The notes under the pieces are model-generated. The model did no database searches, was not told where the DNA came from, and saw nothing but the letters and a program-made list of their open reading frames with translations. Both the position numbers and the translations under genes were made by a program. Source: Microbacterium sp. BK668 (GTDB lineage Bacteria; Actinomycetota; Actinomycetes; Actinomycetales; Microbacteriaceae). From it: a DNA stretch of 64,000 nucleotides. The stretch is taken from contig NZ_SNWG01000001.1 in the NCBI RefSeq assembly GCF_004362195.1, positions 62,001 to 126,000 of the forward strand, in the 5' to 3' direction. Positions 61,760-64,000 of the stretch are shown here, piece after piece (within the stretch, counting starts at the first letter, position 1; every line of letters starts with the position of its first letter).

Positions 61760-62626
61760 ATGGCCAGGGCGCGACGGGAACCCAGCGACGACCCGCAGAC
61801 CCGCCTCTCGGACGGCACCCTCGCGCGCATCGTCGTGTCGGGGTTCACGACGGGGTACGAGCTCATCGTCGACGGCACGCCGCAGTCGCACGTCGACCTC
61901 GACGACCCGACCCACCTCCACTTCGAGTACGTCGCGCGGATGGGCGCCGTGATCGACCGCCTGCGGATGCCGGGTCAGCCCCTCACCGCCGTGCATCTGG
62001 GCGCGGGGGCCCTGACCATTCCGCGGTACGTCGAAGCGACCCGACCGGGGTCGCGGCAGCAGGTCCTCGAGATCGAGCCGGCGCTCGTGGAGCTCGTGCG
62101 CGAGCATCTTCCGCTGCCGAAGGGCGCTGCGATCCGGATCCGCGTCGGCGATGCCCGGGAGGGGCTCGCGCGGCTGCCCGCGGCGCTCGTCGGCGCGGTG
62201 GACCTGCTCGTGTCGGACGTGTACTCGGGCGCGCAGACCCCCGCGCACCTCACGACGCACGAGTTCTACACCGCCGCCGCGCGCCTGCTCGCGCCCGACG
62301 GCGTGCTGCTGGTCAACGTGGCCGACGGCTCGGGCCTGATGTTCGCCCGCCGCCAGGTCGCGACGGTCCGCGCCGTGCTCCCCCATGTCGTGGTGCTCGC
62401 CGAAGTGCAGACGCTGAAGGGGCGCCGGTTCGGGAACCTGGTCATCGCGGCCTCCCCCGCGCCGCTGCCGACCGAGTGGCTCCCGCGCCTCATGGCGGCG
62501 GGTCCGCACCCGGCCAAGGTCGCGCAGGGGGCGGAGCTGGACGAGTTCGTGCGGGCCGCCCGTCCGGCGACCGACGCCGACGCGACTCCGTCTCCGAAGC
62601 CCGCGGCATCCGTCTTCGAGCGCTGA
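61760..62626 (+). CDS. Spermidine synthase-like SAM-dependent enzyme
   Basis: Resembles the methyltransferase-fold, spermidine synthase-like proteins of actinobacteria, 288 aa. Visible are THLHFEYVARMGAVID, the nucleotide-site glycine loop VHLGAGALTIPRYV, the acidic loop VLEIEPALVELV and DLLVSDVYSGAQTP. The polyamine synthase N-terminal beta-hairpin domain is short here, so the substrate may not be a polyamine; such stand-alone proteins are often only called 'spermidine synthase-like'. Starts from a leaderless signal. Divergent from pxpA. Confidence 0.85.
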   Translation: MARARREPSDDPQTRLSDGTLARIVVSGFTTGYELIVDGTPQSHVDLDDPTHLHFEYVARMGAVIDRLRMPGQPLTAVHLGAGALTIPRYVEATRPGSRQQVLEIEPALVELVREHLPLPKGAAIRIRVGDAREGLARLPAALVGAVDLLVSDVYSGAQTPAHLTTHEFYTAAARLLAPDGVLLVNVADGSGLMFARRQVATVRAVLPHVVVLAEVQTLKGRRFGNLVIAASPAPLPTEWLPRLMAAGPHPAKVAQGAELDEFVRAARPATDADATPSPKPAASVFER

Positions 62627-62728
62627 TTCCGAAGCCGCGGCGGAACCTCCCGGCGTGCCGGGCCGGTGCGACCGGAACCGCGAGGCACACTGGGACAGCG
62701 CGCCGGTGACAGCGGAGAGGAGTCGACG

Positions 62729-63250
62729 GTGAGCTTCATCCACGGGTACGACCCCGACACGCTTCGCGAGAAGATCGACCCCCGACAGTGCAAGGAGCGG
62801 CTCGACGAGATCGGCGAGCAGCGCAGCCTGCCCGCCCTCCTCGAGCGGGTCTGGCTGCTCAAGGTGCTCGACCGCCTCGACGACGCACTCGTGCTGTCGG
62901 AGCAGTCGGTGCGGCTGGCCCGCATGGCCGGAACGCGCAAGGATCTGCTGCGCGCGCGCATCCTGCACGCCTCGGTCCTGCAGTTCCGCGGCGCCTATGC
63001 GGCGGCCGACCACGAGCTCACGACGTGCGCCGCGGAGGCCGAAGGCCAGGGCTGGAGCGCCATCGCGGCGTTCGCCTATCAGCATCGCGGCAAGACGCAC
63101 TACGAGGCGGGCGACTACGAGTCGGCGCGGCGCGACTTCAAGCGCGCGCTCTTCCTGCGCCAGGAGTCCGGCGCCTCGGACGACCAGCTCGAGTCGACGC
63201 TGCTCGCCGTCGATGCGGCCGATCGCCGGCGGGCGCGCGTCGCCAGCTGA
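62729..63250 (+). CDS. Small TPR-like protein
   Basis: A 173-aa, entirely helical protein without signal peptide or membrane helix. Starts at GTG 62729 (VSFIHGYDPDTLREK), preceded by AGAGGAG; a longer frame from 62666 has no site. The order LVERVWLLKVLDRLDDALVLSE-like, ARILHASVLQFRGAY and YQHRGKTHYEAGDYESARRD fits three tetratricopeptide helices pairs. Probably an adaptor; partner unknown. No evidence ties it to the STAND genes. Confidence 0.8.
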   Translation: MSFIHGYDPDTLREKIDPRQCKERLDEIGEQRSLPALLERVWLLKVLDRLDDALVLSEQSVRLARMAGTRKDLLRARILHASVLQFRGAYAAADHELTTCAAEAEGQGWSAIAAFAYQHRGKTHYEAGDYESARRDFKRALFLRQESGASDDQLESTLLAVDAADRRRARVAS

Positions 63251-63267
63251 CTGTCGCACCTCCGTCC

Positions 63268-63273
63268 TAGTCT
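63268..63273 (+). promoter_or_regulatory. Leaderless -10 box for the SprT-like gene
   Basis: TAGTCT, seven bases before the ATG at 63281, with no Shine-Dalgarno site. Confidence 0.5.
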
Positions 63274-63280
63274 TCTCCGC

Positions 63281-63772
63281 ATGTCGGAACTGCATCGCGT
63301 GCGCCGGTGGGCCGAGGCGCTTCTGGCGACCCACCTCGACGACTCCTGGTCGTTCGCGTTCGACAACGCCAAGCGCCGCGCCGGGCTGTGCGACTACACC
63401 CGCAAGCGCATCTCCGTCTCCCGCTACCTCGCGGCGCGCTACGACGACGACACCAATCATCAGACGCTGCTGCACGAGGTCGCGCATGCTCTCGCCGGTC
63501 CGGATGCCGCTCACGGCCCGCGCTGGAAGGCCGTCGCCCGCGAGCTCGGCTACGTCGGCGGTGTGACGCACTCGGGCGAGACCGCGACCGACCTCGCGCC
63601 GTGGGTCGGGGTGTGCCCCTCGGGGCACACCGCCTACCGCCATCGTCGCCCGGCTCGCGCCACCTCGTGCGTCGCCTGCGCACCGCGCTTCGACCAGCGC
63701 TTCCTCTTCACGTGGACCCGGCGCGTGATCACGCCGGCCACGCGCCTGGCGGCGATGACGCCCCGCGACTAG
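63281..63772 (+). CDS. SprT-like zinc metallopeptidase domain protein
   Basis: SprT-family protein, 163 aa. The zinc-metallopeptidase motif HEVAHAL (HExxH) lies near residue 67, with HGPRWKAVARELG providing the third ligand region. A C-terminal zinc-ribbon-like part has CPSGH and CVAC. The opening helix and AGLCDYTRKRISVS strand are typical of SprT proteins, which in eukaryotes (Spartan) degrade DNA-protein crosslinks; the bacterial role is unclear. Starts from a likely leaderless signal. Confidence 0.9.
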   Translation: MSELHRVRRWAEALLATHLDDSWSFAFDNAKRRAGLCDYTRKRISVSRYLAARYDDDTNHQTLLHEVAHALAGPDAAHGPRWKAVARELGYVGGVTHSGETATDLAPWVGVCPSGHTAYRHRRPARATSCVACAPRFDQRFLFTWTRRVITPATRLAAMTPRD

Positions 63773-63789
63773 AGGTCTCCTCGGCGACT

Positions 63790-63882
63790 GGGCGCGTTTC
63801 GTCTCGCTTCGCTCGCTCAACGACCGGGCGCCGCGTTCCGGTCGTTGAGCGGAGGCGCGCAGCGCCGCAGACGAAACGCCCG
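63790..63882. repeat. Palindromic interspersed element, second copy
   Basis: Inverted repeat with arms 63790-63825 (CGTTTCGTCTCGCTTCGCTC then GCTCAACGACC) and 63840-63882 (GGTCGTTGAGCGGAGG... ending GACGAAACGCCCG), imperfect in the middle. It sits between two convergent genes and could serve as a bidirectional terminator. Confidence 0.8.
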
Positions 63883-63936
63883 GGACCACCGGATACAGCC
63901 GCTCGACGCCCGGGACCCCCGGATACAGCCGCTCGA
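63877..63936. repeat. Two 30-bp tandem repeats
   Basis: Units 63877-63906 and 63907-63936 differ at one base. The first unit overlaps the end of the palindrome. No coding role is seen. Confidence 0.85.
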
Positions 63937-63939
63937 CGG

Positions 63940-64000
63940 CTACGGCGTCCCGGCGGCGAACGCCTCGAAGGCCCCGCCGCGGAGCACCGGCACGACGCTC
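63940..64000 (-). CDS. 3' end of a minus-strand gene (C-terminal 19 residues)
   Basis: The complement reads ...SVVPVLRGGAFEAFAAGTP then TAG (63940-63942) with no stop in the remaining 57 bases to the window edge. The composition looks coding, and the strand fits convergence on the palindrome. The product cannot be named from 19 residues. Confidence 0.4.
   Translation of the reverse strand, partial: SVVPVLRGGAFEAFAAGTP

Noticed and set aside
62729..63250. TPR protein as a third component of the STAND pair
   Set aside because: It is 3.5 kb away, separated by the minus-strand pxp genes, and has no shared sequence signal.

Overview
The window comes from a high-GC actinobacterium, very probably a Microbacterium or close relative (Microbacteriaceae). 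The reasons are the actinobacterial S10-spc, str and rpoBC loci, strong GAC/GAG/CTC codon bias, many overlapping start/stop codons, frequent GTG/TTG starts, TANNNT-type leaderless promoters and LAXTG/LPXTG cell-wall sorting signals. The genus call is inference from sequence character; no 16S gene is present.

Layout, left to right. (1) 1-12464, minus strand: S10-spc ribosomal operon from rpsJ to rplO, then secY-adk-map; map runs off the left edge. A perfect hairpin separates rplO from secY, and rpsN is absent from its usual place between rplE and rpsH. (2) 12979-22815, minus strand: accessory cargo between rpsJ and tuf, comprising a 502-aa LAVTG protein, a 2520-aa VWA/DUF11-type LPVTG adhesin and a 72-aa antitoxin-like protein. 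(3) 22967-27403, minus strand: str operon rpsL-rpsG-fusA-tuf with a clear promoter. (4) 27742-42016, minus strand: seven tightly coupled genes encoding a tail-anchored Ser/Thr kinase, a 1981-aa Ig/Fn3 surface protein, MoxR AAA ATPase, DUF58 protein, transglutaminase-fold membrane protein, FHA membrane protein and a tail-anchored acidic protein. The first five are in the order described as the PFNA cluster in Bifidobacterium. The transglutaminase-fold protein has lost its catalytic Cys and His. (5) 42145-45974: small hypothetical and membrane genes, including a tail-to-tail pair of homologous four-cysteine exoproteins. (6) 46107-53561, minus strand: rpoB-rpoC with a clear promoter. (7) 53882-59185, plus strand: two tandem DUF4062-STAND NTPase-TPR proteins whose first 481 bp are identical while the rest has diverged; these are candidate conflict/defence sensors. 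(8) 59195-61605, minus strand: pxpA and a pxpB-pxpC fusion (5-oxoprolinase). (9) 61760-64000: spermidine-synthase-like protein, TPR protein, SprT-like metallopeptidase, a palindromic interspersed element and the 3' end of a minus-strand gene.

The most notable points are the STAND pair with a homogenised N-terminal cassette, the PFNA-like kinase/surface cluster with a pseudo-transglutaminase, and an interspersed palindrome family that seems to have contributed coding sequence to pxpBC and perhaps rpmC. No rRNA, tRNA, CRISPR array, insertion sequence or phage gene was recognised.
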